Assembly: GCF_000702305.1 (NCBI RefSeq)
Contig: NZ_JNLC01000014.1
Coordinates: 248,001 to 312,000 of the forward strand
DNA length: 64,000 nt
Reading direction: 5' to 3'
DNA from: Allobosea sp. 117
GTDB taxonomy: Bacteria > Pseudomonadota > Alphaproteobacteria > Rhizobiales > Xanthobacteraceae
The stretch's first letter is position 1, and every line of letters begins with the position of its first letter. Below, piece by piece: positions 17,742 to 26,315 of this stretch. The notes under the pieces were generated by a model, which did not search any database, was not told where the DNA came from, and saw nothing but the letters and a program-made list of their open reading frames with translations. A program made the position numbers and the translations under genes.

Positions 17742-18731
17742 ATGAACGCCCATGCCGCGCCCACGACCGCCGCGCTGATCGACGGCATCCGTTCGGGCAA
17801 GCGCGCCATGCTGGCGCGCGCGATCACCCTGGTGGAATCGAAGAAGCCGGCGCATCGCGCGCAGGCGGCGGAGCTGCTGCAGGCGCTGCTGCCGCTGACC
17901 GGCAAGGCGATGCGGGTCGGCATCACCGGCGTGCCGGGGGTCGGCAAGTCGACCACCATCGACGCGCTGGGTTCGCTGCTGCTCGAACGCGGGCACCGGG
18001 TGGCGGTGCTGGCGGTCGACCCCTCCTCCTCGCGCACCGGCGGCTCGATCCTCGGCGACAAGACGCGGATGGCGCGGCTCTCCATGGACGAGCGCGCCTT
18101 CGTGCGCCCCTCCCCCTCCGCCGGCACGCTCGGCGGCGTCGCGGCGAAGACGCGCGAGAGCCTGCTGCTCTGCGAGGCCTTCGGCTTCGATGTGGTGCTG
18201 GTGGAAACGGTCGGCGTCGGCCAGTCGGAGACGGCGGTGGCCGACATGACCGACACCTTCCTGGTGCTGATGCTGCCGGGCGGCGGCGACGAGCTGCAGG
18301 GCATCAAGAAGGGCATCATCGAGCTTGCCGACATCGTCGCCATCAACAAGGCGGACGGCGACAACCGGACGCGCGCGCAGGCCGCGGCCGCCGACTACCG
18401 GGCGGCGCTGCACCTGCTCGGAAGCCGCGAGCCGCATTGGACGACGCCGGTGCTCACCTATTCCGCACTGACCGGCGAGGGGCTCGACGAGCTGTGGGCG
18501 CAGGTGGAGCTGCATCGCCAACGTGCAACAGGGTCAGGTTTCTTTACCAGCAAGCGTCGCGCGCAGGAGATCAACTGGATGTGGGCGCTGGTCGAGGACC
18601 GGCTGCGCGAGAGGCTGCGCAGCGATCCCGGCCTGCGCAAGCGCGTGCCGGCGATCGAGGCGGCGGTTGGCGGGGGCAGCCTCGCCCCTACCCTCGCGGC
18701 CGAGGAGATCGCCGCGCTGCTCGGCCTGTGA
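17742..18731 (+). CDS. meaB: MeaB/ArgK-type GTPase chaperone for methylmalonyl-CoA mutase
   Basis: A 329-residue G3E-family GTPase. Motifs: Walker A GVPGVGKST, the family block DPSSSRTGGSILGDKTRM, switch-like VETVGVGQSE, and the NKAD guanine-specificity motif. MeaB proteins protect and reload the B12-dependent acyl-CoA mutase with intact cofactor. No mutase gene lies in this window, so the partner is elsewhere; an ethylmalonyl- or methylmalonyl-CoA mutase is expected. ATG 17742 fits the family N-terminus. The next gene starts eight bases after the stop. Confidence 0.9.
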   Translation: MNAHAAPTTAALIDGIRSGKRAMLARAITLVESKKPAHRAQAAELLQALLPLTGKAMRVGITGVPGVGKSTTIDALGSLLLERGHRVAVLAVDPSSSRTGGSILGDKTRMARLSMDERAFVRPSPSAGTLGGVAAKTRESLLLCEAFGFDVVLVETVGVGQSETAVADMTDTFLVLMLPGGGDELQGIKKGIIELADIVAINKADGDNRTRAQAAAADYRAALHLLGSREPHWTTPVLTYSALTGEGLDELWAQVELHRQRATGSGFFTSKRRAQEINWMWALVEDRLRERLRSDPGLRKRVPAIEAAVGGGSLAPTLAAEEIAALLGL

Positions 18732-18739
18732 GGCCCGCC

Positions 18740-19342
18740 ATGCCCGCTCCGCGCGTGCTGATCACCGGCTTCGGGCGCTTTCCCGGCGTGCCGGTCAACC
18801 CGAGCGCGGCGCTGGCGCAGGCGCTCTCCCGCAGCCGGCGGCCGGGGCTGACAGGGCTGGATCGCCGCGTTCTGGTGCTGCCGACGACGTGGGAAGCCGC
18901 CGCCGGCTTCGACGCGGTCCTCGCGCAGGAACAGCCCGACATCGTGCTGATGATCGGGCTGGCGGCGCGGCGCACGCGCATCTGCGTCGAGACGCTGGCG
19001 GTGAACCGCGCCCGGCCCTTCCCCGATGCCGCGCGCCGGAGGCCGGCGACGCACCGGCTCGACCCGTCGGGTGCGGCGGCCGTGCGGGCGGGGGCGTCGG
19101 CGCCGCCACTGCTCCACGCCCTGCGCCTCGCCAGGCTGCCGATGCGCGCCTCGCGCGATGCCGGTGGCTACATCTGCAACGCCCTCGCCTACCGCGCCTA
19201 TGGCCGGGTCGGCACGCCCGGCGGCCCGCGCCTGGCGGTGTTCGTCCATATTCCGCGCCCGAGCCCGCGGCTCCCGCTCTCCGCCATGCGGCGCGGGCTG
19301 GAAGCGCTGCTCGTCGCGCTGGCGGCGCAGTTGAGGGGATGA
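18740..19342 (+). CDS. pcp: Pyroglutamyl peptidase I (C15)
   Basis: A 200-residue cysteine peptidase that removes N-terminal pyroglutamate from peptides. The triad is visible: E84 (CVETLAVN), C146 (AGGYICNALAY) and H170 (VFVHIP). The start TGFGRFPGVPVNPS matches the substrate-binding segment of the family. It lies eight bases after meaB, probably cotranscribed, although no functional link is known. Confidence 0.88.
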   Translation: MPAPRVLITGFGRFPGVPVNPSAALAQALSRSRRPGLTGLDRRVLVLPTTWEAAAGFDAVLAQEQPDIVLMIGLAARRTRICVETLAVNRARPFPDAARRRPATHRLDPSGAAAVRAGASAPPLLHALRLARLPMRASRDAGGYICNALAYRAYGRVGTPGGPRLAVFVHIPRPSPRLPLSAMRRGLEALLVALAAQLRG

Positions 19343-19393
19343 CAACACGAGGACCGGCACGGCAGTCGACGAAGCTGGCAGCGTTCCGTCCCG

Positions 19394-19717
19394 CTATTCC
19401 TTCACGCTGATCTCGATCGAGGCGTACCAGGCAGCGAGATTGGCGATGTCGGCGTCGCTGAGGTCCTTCGCCACCACCGTCATCATCTCGTTCTGCCGCA
19501 CGCCGCCGCGAAACTCTTCCAGCGCCTTGACCATATACAGCTCGTTCTGGCCGGCGAGATTGGGGGCGGTCGGCAATTGCGCCATGCCATTGGCACCGTG
19601 GCACACGGCGCATTGGGCGGAGGCCTTCGCCTTTCCGGCGGCAGCGTCGCCAGCCTGAGCCGGCAGACAATAAAGGATCGCCGCCGCGAAGAGCGACGGC
19701 AGGCCGATCTTTCTCAT
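19394..19717 (-). CDS. Class I cytochrome c, periplasmic
   Basis: A 107-residue protein with a signal peptide (cleavage near residue 22, LPAQAG) and one heme-binding motif C36-A-V-C39-H40. The methionine ligand is probably in the QNEMMTVV segment. It is downstream of, and on the same strand as, the PQQ-type dehydrogenase gene, so it is a plausible electron acceptor for that enzyme. A hairpin lies between the two genes. Confidence 0.85.
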   Translation of the reverse strand: MRKIGLPSLFAAAILYCLPAQAGDAAAGKAKASAQCAVCHGANGMAQLPTAPNLAGQNELYMVKALEEFRGGVRQNEMMTVVAKDLSDADIANLAAWYASIEISVKE

Positions 19718-19734
19718 GCAGATGTTCCCGGCAG

Positions 19735-19767
19735 AAAGGCCGCCGCGGCCGGAACAGCCGCGGCGGT
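19735..19767 (-). terminator. Hairpin between dehydrogenase and cytochrome c genes
   Basis: On the minus strand a stem CCGCCGCGGC / GCCGCGGCGG is followed by CCTTTCTG. It lies in the 64-bp gap and may attenuate transcription from the dehydrogenase gene into the cytochrome gene, or stabilise the upstream transcript. Confidence 0.5.
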
Positions 19768-19781
19768 CGAGATGGACGGCG

Positions 19782-21086
19782 TCAGTTGTTGCCGTAGGAG
19801 ATGCGGTAGATGGCGCCCGATGTGTCGTCGGCCACCAGCAGCGAGCCGTCGTTCAGCACGGTGACCGAGGCCGGGCGGCCGAGATACTCGCCATTGGGCG
19901 TCAGCCAGCCCTCGGCGAACACTTCGGTGCCTGCGGCGGTGCCGTCCTCGTTGAGCCGGGTGAACATTACCCGCGCGCCGACCGGCTTGGTGCGGTTCCA
20001 CGAGCCGTGCTGCACCGAGAAGATGCCGCCGCGATACTTCGCCGGGAACTGCGTGGCGTTGTAGAAGGTCATGCCGAGATCGGCGGCATGGGCGACCATC
20101 TCGACCTGCGGCTTCACCACATCGGCCGGCGGGGTCTGGTTCTTGTACTCGTCGGTGCGCACCGAGCCGCCGCCGAAATAGGGGAAGCCGAAGTTCTGGC
20201 CGGCCTTGGTGGCGCGGTTCAGCTCGCCGGGCGGGATGTCGTCACCCATGCCGTCGACCTGATTGTCGGTGAACCACAGCGTCTTGTCCTTGGGGTTGAA
20301 GTCCATGCCCACCGAGTTGCGGATGCCCCAGGCATAGACCTCACGCTCCTTGCCCTCGCGGGTGAAGCGCACGATGCCGCCGATGCCCTGCTTCTGGTAG
20401 AGGTCCAGCTTCTCCGGCGCGGGGACGTTGAAGGGCTGGCCTAGCGTTATGTAGAGCTTGTCGTCAGGCCCGATGCGGCAGACCCGCGCGGTGTGGTTGA
20501 ACGATTCCTCCGACTTCGGGATGAGCTCGCCCTGTTTGACCACCGGCACCGCGACGACGTCCGGCCCCTCGTAGAAGAATTCGGCAGCCGGGAAGATCAG
20601 CACGCGGTTCTGCTCGGCGACGAACAGGAAGCCGTCCTTGGAGAAGCACACGCCGTTCGGCAGCTTGAACTGCACGGAGGGCGCGAAGACCTTCACCTCG
20701 TCGGCGACGCGGTCCTTGTCGCGGTCGGTGACCGCCCAGACCTTGGACTTGCGGGTGCCGACGAAGACCACGCCGGTGGTCGGGCCCACCGCCATCTCGC
20801 GCGCATCCGGCACGATGGCGTAGAGCGAGATCTTGAAGCCGTCCGGCAGCTTGATGCCTTCGAGCGTCTTCCTGAGCGCATCGGCCTTCTTGCCCTCCTG
20901 CGGCACCGTCTCCATGTCCATGGAGGCGCCGGTGGTCTGGAAGTTGCCGAGCTTTTCCATATTGTCGTCGGCGGTGTTCTGCGCCCGCGCGGGCCCGGCC
21001 GACAGGCCGACCCAGGCGGCGGAAGCGAACATGGTCGACGCCAGCAGCCATGCTGCCGGTCGCCAGCGGCGCCGGTTGGTTTTCAT
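19782..21086 (-). CDS. Periplasmic PQQ-dependent sugar dehydrogenase-like (sorbosone dehydrogenase family)
   Basis: A 434-residue beta-propeller protein with a signal peptide (Arg-rich start, hydrophobic core, AGPARAQ cleavage site at about residue 35). Blocks such as [70 protein letters not shown] and [10 protein letters not shown] are typical of the soluble PQQ glucose/sorbosone dehydrogenase family. The true substrate cannot be read from the sequence. GGGAGGAATACC stands before ATG 21086. The adjacent cytochrome c gene suggests electron transfer to the respiratory chain. PQQ synthesis genes are not in the window. Confidence 0.82.
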   Translation of the reverse strand: MKTNRRRWRPAAWLLASTMFASAAWVGLSAGPARAQNTADDNMEKLGNFQTTGASMDMETVPQEGKKADALRKTLEGIKLPDGFKISLYAIVPDAREMAVGPTTGVVFVGTRKSKVWAVTDRDKDRVADEVKVFAPSVQFKLPNGVCFSKDGFLFVAEQNRVLIFPAAEFFYEGPDVVAVPVVKQGELIPKSEESFNHTARVCRIGPDDKLYITLGQPFNVPAPEKLDLYQKQGIGGIVRFTREGKEREVYAWGIRNSVGMDFNPKDKTLWFTDNQVDGMGDDIPPGELNRATKAGQNFGFPYFGGGSVRTDEYKNQTPPADVVKPQVEMVAHAADLGMTFYNATQFPAKYRGGIFSVQHGSWNRTKPVGARVMFTRLNEDGTAAGTEVFAEGWLTPNGEYLGRPASVTVLNDGSLLVADDTSGAIYRISYGNN

Positions 21087-21492
21087 TGGTATTCCTCCCA
21101 AAGCGATCAAGCCTCGTACGGGCTTTTCGACGCCGACGACGCTAGCACGCCGCCCCGATACGTTAAGTCAGACAGTATGACCTATTGACCGTTTTATTTT
21201 ACTATTGCTGCAGCGCGAAACTATTTTCTGAAATGTAACATCCCAGTACTACATTTATTATTTCTATAATCTCGCAGATGCGAGAATAAAGCCAGTCCGC
21301 CATCTTGGCTCCGCGCGTCCCCTGCCCCCCGGAGGCAAGAGCAAAGCCTGCTTGCCGCTGAAATGTCCAAGCAACAGAAAAGTTGTCCAATTCAATAGGT
21401 TACATCATCATTGGGGCTTAAAAGTCTGTCGACTTTTGCTGCATATGCTCTATGAGCGTCGCCACCAACTCCGTTGCGCCGGGAACCTGCGC
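21087..21492. other. AT-rich divergent intergenic region
   Basis: Between the dehydrogenase and the TSUP permease gene. Bases about 21165-21300 are clearly richer in A+T than the rest of the window and must hold the divergent promoters. A short dyad CTCGCAGATGCGAG is visible near 21272. I see no convincing gene; a short minus ORF (21202-21390) has no family resemblance. Confidence 0.5.
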
Positions 21493-22419
21493 GTGACCAT
21501 CTATCTGCCGATCGCCGAACTGCCCGTGAACGTGTTCACCCTCCTCGCCATGGGGATCGCGGTCGGGTTCATCTCCGGAATGTTCGGGGTCGGCGGCGGG
21601 TTCCTGATGACCCCGCTGCTGATCTTCCTCGGCGTCTCGCCGGCGGTGGCGGTGGCGAGCGTCACCACCCACATGGCCGCCTCCTCCTTTTCCGGCACGC
21701 TGACTTACACGCGACGAAAGCTCGTCGACTACCAGCTCGGCGGCATGCTGCTGGCCGGCGGCCTCACCGGCACGCTCGGCGGCGTCATCACCTTCATGGT
21801 GCTGCGGCGCTTCGGCCAGCTCGACCTGTTCATCGCCGTCGCCTACATCACGCTGCTCGGCACCATCGGCACGCTGATGGTGGTCGAAAGCCTGCGGGCG
21901 CTGGTGCGCAACTGGCGCGGACAAAAGGCCGAGGTGCGGCGGCCGGGCGCGCATCCCTGGTTCCTGCGCCTGCCCTTCAAAATGCGATTCCGCCAGTCGC
22001 ATATCTACGTGTCGGCGATCCCGGTGGTGACAATCGGCTTCGTGATCGGCTTCCTCGGGGCGCTGATGGGCATCGGCGGCGGCTTCCTGCTGGTGCCGGC
22101 GCTGATCTACCTACTGCGCGTGCCGACCCTCACCTCGGTCGCGACCTCCCTGCTGCTGACCCTCGTTACCATGGTGGCGGCGATCCTCATGCAGGCGGTC
22201 CTCAACCAGACGGTGGATGCCGTGCTCGGCCTCGTGCTGATGATCGGCGGCGTGATCGGCGCGCAGTTCGGCGCGCGGGCCGGCCAGTCCATGAAGGCGG
22301 AGAACCTGCGGCTCCTGCTCGGCCTGCTGGTGCTGGCGGTCGGCATGCGCGTGCTGGTCGACCAGACATCGCAGCCGGCCGATCCCTATGCCGTCACCAT
22401 CGACGAGTCGGCGCGATGA
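21493..22419 (+). CDS. TSUP family (TauE/SafE) membrane permease
   Basis: A 308-residue inner-membrane protein with about eight hydrophobic segments and the duplicated TSUP glycine motif, first SGMFGVGGGFLMTP and later ALMGIGGGFLLVPALIYL. TSUP proteins export or import sulfur-containing or organic anions (sulfite, sulfonates, sulfoacetate). The GTG at 21493 (VTIYLPIAELPVN) was chosen because the family starts there; the open frame extends to 21352 but those residues are basic and unconserved. The stop overlaps the ATG of the next gene (ATGA), so the two proteins are coupled. Substrate unknown. Confidence 0.85.
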   Translation: MTIYLPIAELPVNVFTLLAMGIAVGFISGMFGVGGGFLMTPLLIFLGVSPAVAVASVTTHMAASSFSGTLTYTRRKLVDYQLGGMLLAGGLTGTLGGVITFMVLRRFGQLDLFIAVAYITLLGTIGTLMVVESLRALVRNWRGQKAEVRRPGAHPWFLRLPFKMRFRQSHIYVSAIPVVTIGFVIGFLGALMGIGGGFLLVPALIYLLRVPTLTSVATSLLLTLVTMVAAILMQAVLNQTVDAVLGLVLMIGGVIGAQFGARAGQSMKAENLRLLLGLLVLAVGMRVLVDQTSQPADPYAVTIDESAR

Positions 22420-23186
22420 GGCGTCTGCTGCGGCCCCTCCTCCTCGTCCTCGCGATGCTCGCCGGCGCTACCGCGACGGCCGGCGCGCAGGGCCTCGTGC
22501 TCTCGCTCTCGAAGCCGCGCGTCACCATCAGCTCAAGCTTCTCCGGCGAGCAGATCGTGCTGTTCGGCGTGATCGAGGGCGGGGCCCCGAACACGCCCTT
22601 CGACGTGGTCGTCACCGTGCGCGGTCCGAACGAGGGCTTCATCACCTGGCGCAAGCAGCGCCGGCTCGGCATCTGGATGAATGTCGACAGCCGCACCTTC
22701 GTCTCAGCGCCGTCCTACCTCGCCGTGCTGAGCAACCGGCCGCCCTCGGAGATGGCGGATGCCGAGACGCTGCGGCAGGAGCAGGCTGGCTTTTCCAACA
22801 ACCACCTGCTGCAGAGGGTCGGCACCGACTTCGCGGATGTGGTGGCGGACGACCCGTTCCGGCAGGCGTTCCTGCGGGTGAAGCAGGCGCAGGGCCTCTA
22901 TTTCGAGCGCACCTCCGGCGTCGAGTTCATCGCCCCGCGCGTGTTCCGGGCGACCATCCCGATCCCCGGCACGGCCCCGGTCGGACGCTACGAGGTGGTG
23001 GTGAAGACCTTCGCCGGCGGCGAGCTGGTCGACCGCAGCGCCACCTCGCTGGAGGTCGCCAAGGTCGATTTCGAGCAGTTCGTCGCCACGATGGCGCGCG
23101 ACCATGCCTGGCTCTACGGCCTTGCCACCGCGCTGATGGCGCTCGGCGTCGGCTTCATCGCCAATATCGTCTTCCGCAAGGACTGA
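22416..23186 (+). CDS. TIGR02186 family exported protein
   Basis: A 256-residue protein with a signal peptide (about residues 1-25), an extracytoplasmic domain starting LVLSLSKPRVTISSSFSGEQ, and a C-terminal membrane anchor (residues about 230-252) ending in a short basic tail. This is the layout of the TIGR02186 family, which regularly accompanies TSUP permeases in alphaproteobacteria. It overlaps the permease gene by four bases. It probably works as a periplasmic partner of the permease; the exact role is not known. Confidence 0.85.
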   Translation: MRRLLRPLLLVLAMLAGATATAGAQGLVLSLSKPRVTISSSFSGEQIVLFGVIEGGAPNTPFDVVVTVRGPNEGFITWRKQRRLGIWMNVDSRTFVSAPSYLAVLSNRPPSEMADAETLRQEQAGFSNNHLLQRVGTDFADVVADDPFRQAFLRVKQAQGLYFERTSGVEFIAPRVFRATIPIPGTAPVGRYEVVVKTFAGGELVDRSATSLEVAKVDFEQFVATMARDHAWLYGLATALMALGVGFIANIVFRKD

Positions 23187-23223
23187 CGGTCCCCTGGGGT
23201 GGCCAAGGCCGCGACCCGGCGCT

Positions 23224-23249
23224 ATATAGGATAGTCCCCTACCCTATAT
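23224..23249. promoter_or_regulatory. Candidate DmeR operator
   Basis: An inverted repeat with 11-bp arms (ATATAGGATAG / CTACCCTATAT, 10 of 11 matching) around TCCC, ending 10 bases before the dmeR ATG. AT-rich flanks with a G/C tract in the middle are the known form of CsoR/RcnR/DmeR operators, so negative autoregulation of dmeR-dmeF is expected. Confidence 0.7.
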
Positions 23250-23259
23250 CCGGCTGACC

Positions 23260-23538
23260 ATGTCGCATACCATCAAGGACAAGAGCCGCCTGCTCGCCCG
23301 CGTGCACCGCGTGCGCGGCCAGGTCGAGGCGGTCGAACGCGCGCTCGAGGCCGAACTCGGCTGCGGCGACGTCCTGCAGCTCGTCGCCTCGGTGCGCGGG
23401 GCGATCAACGGGCTGACGCTCGAACTGATCGAGGAGCATATCCGGCACCACGTGGTCGATCCGGCCACCGAGCCCGATGCGGGCAAAGCCCAGGGCGCGG
23501 CGGAACTGATCGAGGTGCTGCGCACCTATCTCAAATGA
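23260..23538 (+). CDS. dmeR: DmeR, metal-responsive repressor of the RcnR/CsoR family
   Basis: A 92-residue all-helical repressor. The four metal ligands known from RcnR all fit: H3, C35, H60 and H64, which points to Ni(II)/Co(II) sensing rather than copper or formaldehyde. The sequence RGQVEAVERALEAE and RGAINGLTLELIEEHIRHHV is typical. It is followed 44 bases later by the efflux gene dmeF, and its own promoter holds a candidate operator. Confidence 0.88.
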   Translation: MSHTIKDKSRLLARVHRVRGQVEAVERALEAELGCGDVLQLVASVRGAINGLTLELIEEHIRHHVVDPATEPDAGKAQGAAELIEVLRTYLK

Positions 23539-23582
23539 TGTGCCCGGCGAAAGCCGTGGCGCCGTCGCCATGAGGCCCGACC

Positions 23583-24584
23583 ATGCACGTCCATGACACC
23601 CACGCCTTCCCCGCGCCGCACAGCCACGTCTTCCTCGGCCAGGCGCACAGGCGCAATGAGCGGCGCACCTGGATCGTCATCGCCATCACCGCCAGCGTGA
23701 TGGTGCTGGAGATCATCTCCGGCTCGCTCTTCGGCTCGATGGCGCTGCTGGCCGACGGCTGGCACATGTCCACCCACGCCGCCGCCATGCTGATCACCGC
23801 CCTCGCCTATCTCTATGCGCGGCGGCACGCCCATGATGCGCGCTTCACCTTCGGGACCGGGCGGGTCGGCGACCTCGCGGCCTTCGCGAGCGCCGTGGTG
23901 CTCGCGGTGGTGGCGCTGCTGATCGCGTGGGAAAGCGCGCAGCGCCTCGTCACCCCGCAGCCGATCCACTTCCGCGAGGCGATCGCGGTGGCGGTGTTCG
24001 GCCTCGCGGTCAACCTCGTCTGCGCCTTCCTGCTGCGTGACGATCACGACCATGAGCACGGCCACGGGCACCGCCACTCGCACGGACATCACGGGCACGC
24101 CCATCACGGCCACGCGCATGATCACGGCCATCGTCACGACGAGCCCTTGGGCCCGACGCGCGACAACAATCTGCGTGCCGCCTATCTGCACGTACTGACC
24201 GACGCGCTCACCTCCGTCTTCGCCATCGCGGCGCTGACCGGCGGCAGCCTCTATGGATGGCTGTGGCTCGATCCGGTGATCGGCATCGTCGGCGCGCTGG
24301 TGGTGGCGCACTGGTCCTGGGGCCTGCTGCGCGACGCCGGCGCGGTGCTGGTCGACTACGTGCCGGCCGGGGAGAGCCTGCCCCGCGAGATCCGCCACGC
24401 GCTGGAAGACGACGAGGCCGAGATCACGGACCTGCATGTCTGGCAGGTGGGACCCGGCCACCATGCCGCGCTGATCGCGGTAAGCACGCCCAACCCGGCG
24501 ACGCCGGAGGTCTACAAGCGGCGGCTGGAGCACATCGACGAGCTCGCCCACGTCACCGTCGAGGTCAACCCGGCTGCGGCCTGA
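23583..24584 (+). CDS. dmeF: DmeF, cation diffusion facilitator for cobalt/nickel efflux
   Basis: A 333-residue CDF transporter. It begins with a His-containing tail (HVHDTHAFPAPHSH), has six membrane segments, the metal-site motifs LADGWHMSTHA in the second helix and HVLTDALTS in the fifth, and a long His-rich cytoplasmic loop (about residues 152-184) rich in HGH repeats. The C-terminal domain (from about 255) is the cytoplasmic ferredoxin-like part. It exports Co(II)/Ni(II) using the proton gradient. It forms an operon with dmeR. The stop codon lies in the first bases of repeat family A copy 3. Confidence 0.9.
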   Translation: MHVHDTHAFPAPHSHVFLGQAHRRNERRTWIVIAITASVMVLEIISGSLFGSMALLADGWHMSTHAAAMLITALAYLYARRHAHDARFTFGTGRVGDLAAFASAVVLAVVALLIAWESAQRLVTPQPIHFREAIAVAVFGLAVNLVCAFLLRDDHDHEHGHGHRHSHGHHGHAHHGHAHDHGHRHDEPLGPTRDNNLRAAYLHVLTDALTSVFAIAALTGGSLYGWLWLDPVIGIVGALVVAHWSWGLLRDAGAVLVDYVPAGESLPREIRHALEDDEAEITDLHVWQVGPGHHAALIAVSTPNPATPEVYKRRLEHIDELAHVTVEVNPAAA

Positions 24585-24693
24585 GCCCCTTCCGATCAGG
24601 TGGAATCACCTGATCGAGAAGAAAGTGTTCTCACTCAATAGCTTGTAGCATGTTCTCATCGCGAAAGTCTCGCAACTTTCGCGGAACATGCTC
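24583..24693. repeat. 110-bp palindromic repeat, family A copy 3
   Basis: Same orientation and hairpins as copy 1: CGATCAGGTG / CACCTGATCG, then GCGAAAGTC and ACTTTCGCGGAACATGCT. Its first bases overlap the TGA stop of dmeF; its end lies just behind the stop of the convergent atzE. Confidence 0.9.
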
Positions 24694-24699
24694 CAAGCC

Positions 24700-26124
24700 T
24701 CACACCACCGGAGGCGGGGCGAAGGCGAGGCCGGCGGCCTCCAGCACCGCCGCCGCCCGCAGCGCGTCCGCCTCGCGCCAGGGCGCGGCGATGAGCTGGA
24801 CGGCGATGGGCAGCCGCTCGCCGCCCGGCATCGGCGCGGCGACCACCGGCAAGCCGATGAAGGAGATCGGCTGGGTGTAGATGCCGATATTCGGCCGCAC
24901 CAGCATCTCGCGGCCGTCCAGCTCAAAGGTCGTCTGCCCCACACGCGGCGCCGGCACCGGCGTCGCCGGAGCGATCAGCACATCCCAGTCGGAAAACAGC
25001 TCGAGCGCGCGGTCATGGAACCAGCGGCGGAACTTCTGCGCCTTGAGGATCCACGCGTTGGGCAGCGCGGCGCCGGCCAGCAGCCGCTCGCGCACCGCCG
25101 GGTCGAAGTCCTTCGGCCGCTCGCGCAGCCGGTCGCGGTGCAGCGCCGCGCCCTCCGCCATGGTGACGAGATAGGCGCTGGCGCGCGCGAGCTCGACCTC
25201 AGGCAGCTCGACGCTCGCCTTCGCGCCGAGCGCCCTGGCGGCACGGGCCACCGCGTCATAGGCCTGCGGCGTCCCCTGCCGGGCGAACCAGCCGCCCAGC
25301 ACCGCGACCCTCAGCCCTTCGCCGCCACGCGCGAGCGCCGGCGTCGTAGGCTCGGGAGCGACCGCGGCGAGGGACGGGTCGTCCGCATCGGCGCCGATGA
25401 GCGCGTCATAGGTCGCGGCGAGGTCCGCGACCGTGCGGGCGAACGGGCCGAGATGGTCGAAGCTCGCGACGAAGGGAAAGGTACGGGCGCGCGAAAGCCG
25501 CCCGTAGGTCGGCTTCAGCCCGAAGATGCCACAGAAGGAGGACGGCACGCGGATCGAGCCGTTGGTGTCGGAGCCGAGCGAGAGCGGCACCAGCCGCCCG
25601 CCCACCGCCGAGCCGGAGCCGCCCGACGAGCCGCCTGACATGTGCTCCAGATCGTGCGGATTGCGCGAGGGACCCTCGTGCAGGTTCTCCCCGGTGAAGT
25701 CATAGGCGTATTCGCCCATGTTCAGCGCGCCGACACACACCGCCCCGGCGGCGGTGAGGCGCTCCACCAGCGCAGCGTCGCGCTTGGCCGGGGCGTGGTC
25801 TCGATTGATTTTGGAGCCCGCGAGGGTGCGCAGCCCGGCGAGATCGAACAGGTTCTTCACCGCGAAGGGCACGCCCGCCAGCGCGCCGAGCGGCTTTCCC
25901 TCCGCCCGCGCGCGGTCGATGGCGTCGGCCTCAGCGCGGGCGCGGCCGGCGGTCACCGCGGTGAAGGCGTTGAGCAGCGGATCGACCGCCTCGATGCGCG
26001 CCAGCGTCGCCTCCAGCACGGCGCGGGCGGTGACACGGCCCTCGCGCACGGCCGCCGCGACGGCGAGCGCCGGGCCGGTGGAAAGTTCGACGGGATCGGA
26101 TGCGTTCGGCACGGTACCCGGCAT
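24700..26124 (-). CDS. atzE: AtzE family amidohydrolase (1-carboxybiuret hydrolase type)
   Basis: A 474-residue amidase-signature enzyme. The catalytic triad fits K90 (PFAVKNLFD), S166 (SGGSSGGS) and S190 (SDTNGS), the last two exactly 24 residues apart as in GatA. AtzE works with the small subunit AtzG; the pair was defined as 1-carboxybiuret hydrolase in cyanuric acid breakdown. Here the atzG-like gene lies directly upstream with a one-base overlap (TGATG). No cyanuric acid hydrolase or allophanate hydrolase is in the window, so the true substrate may be another amide. It is convergent with dmeF. Confidence 0.85.
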   Translation of the reverse strand: MPGTVPNASDPVELSTGPALAVAAAVREGRVTARAVLEATLARIEAVDPLLNAFTAVTAGRARAEADAIDRARAEGKPLGALAGVPFAVKNLFDLAGLRTLAGSKINRDHAPAKRDAALVERLTAAGAVCVGALNMGEYAYDFTGENLHEGPSRNPHDLEHMSGGSSGGSGSAVGGRLVPLSLGSDTNGSIRVPSSFCGIFGLKPTYGRLSRARTFPFVASFDHLGPFARTVADLAATYDALIGADADDPSLAAVAPEPTTPALARGGEGLRVAVLGGWFARQGTPQAYDAVARAARALGAKASVELPEVELARASAYLVTMAEGAALHRDRLRERPKDFDPAVRERLLAGAALPNAWILKAQKFRRWFHDRALELFSDWDVLIAPATPVPAPRVGQTTFELDGREMLVRPNIGIYTQPISFIGLPVVAAPMPGGERLPIAVQLIAAPWREADALRAAAVLEAAGLAFAPPPVV

Positions 26125-26315
26125 CACGGCTGATAGACCGGAGCCGGCTCGGCCTCGTCGGCAAGCGGGAAGGCCATCAGCCATTCGGCCATATCGGCGG
26201 CAATGCCGAAATGCATCGCCACGCGCGGGCGGAGCTCCTCTTCCAGCGGCAGCCCGGCGAGCGCCAGAGCCGCGTCGAGATAGGCCGCTTGAGCGGCCGC
26301 ACGCCCTTCATCCAT
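26124..26315 (-). CDS. atzG: AtzG-like small subunit (DUF4089 family)
   Basis: A 63-residue acidic helical protein (DAALALAGLPLEEELRPRVAMHF as two helices, named here in part) of the DUF4089/AtzG family. AtzG is a small subunit that holds AtzE in a GatCAB-like complex. It ends in the start codon of atzE. The ATG at 26315 was chosen because it follows a GGGGGA site and gives the normal length; an open frame continues upstream without conserved residues. Confidence 0.8.
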   Translation of the reverse strand: MDEGRAAAQAAYLDAALALAGLPLEEELRPRVAMHFGIAADMAEWLMAFPLADEAEPAPVYQP

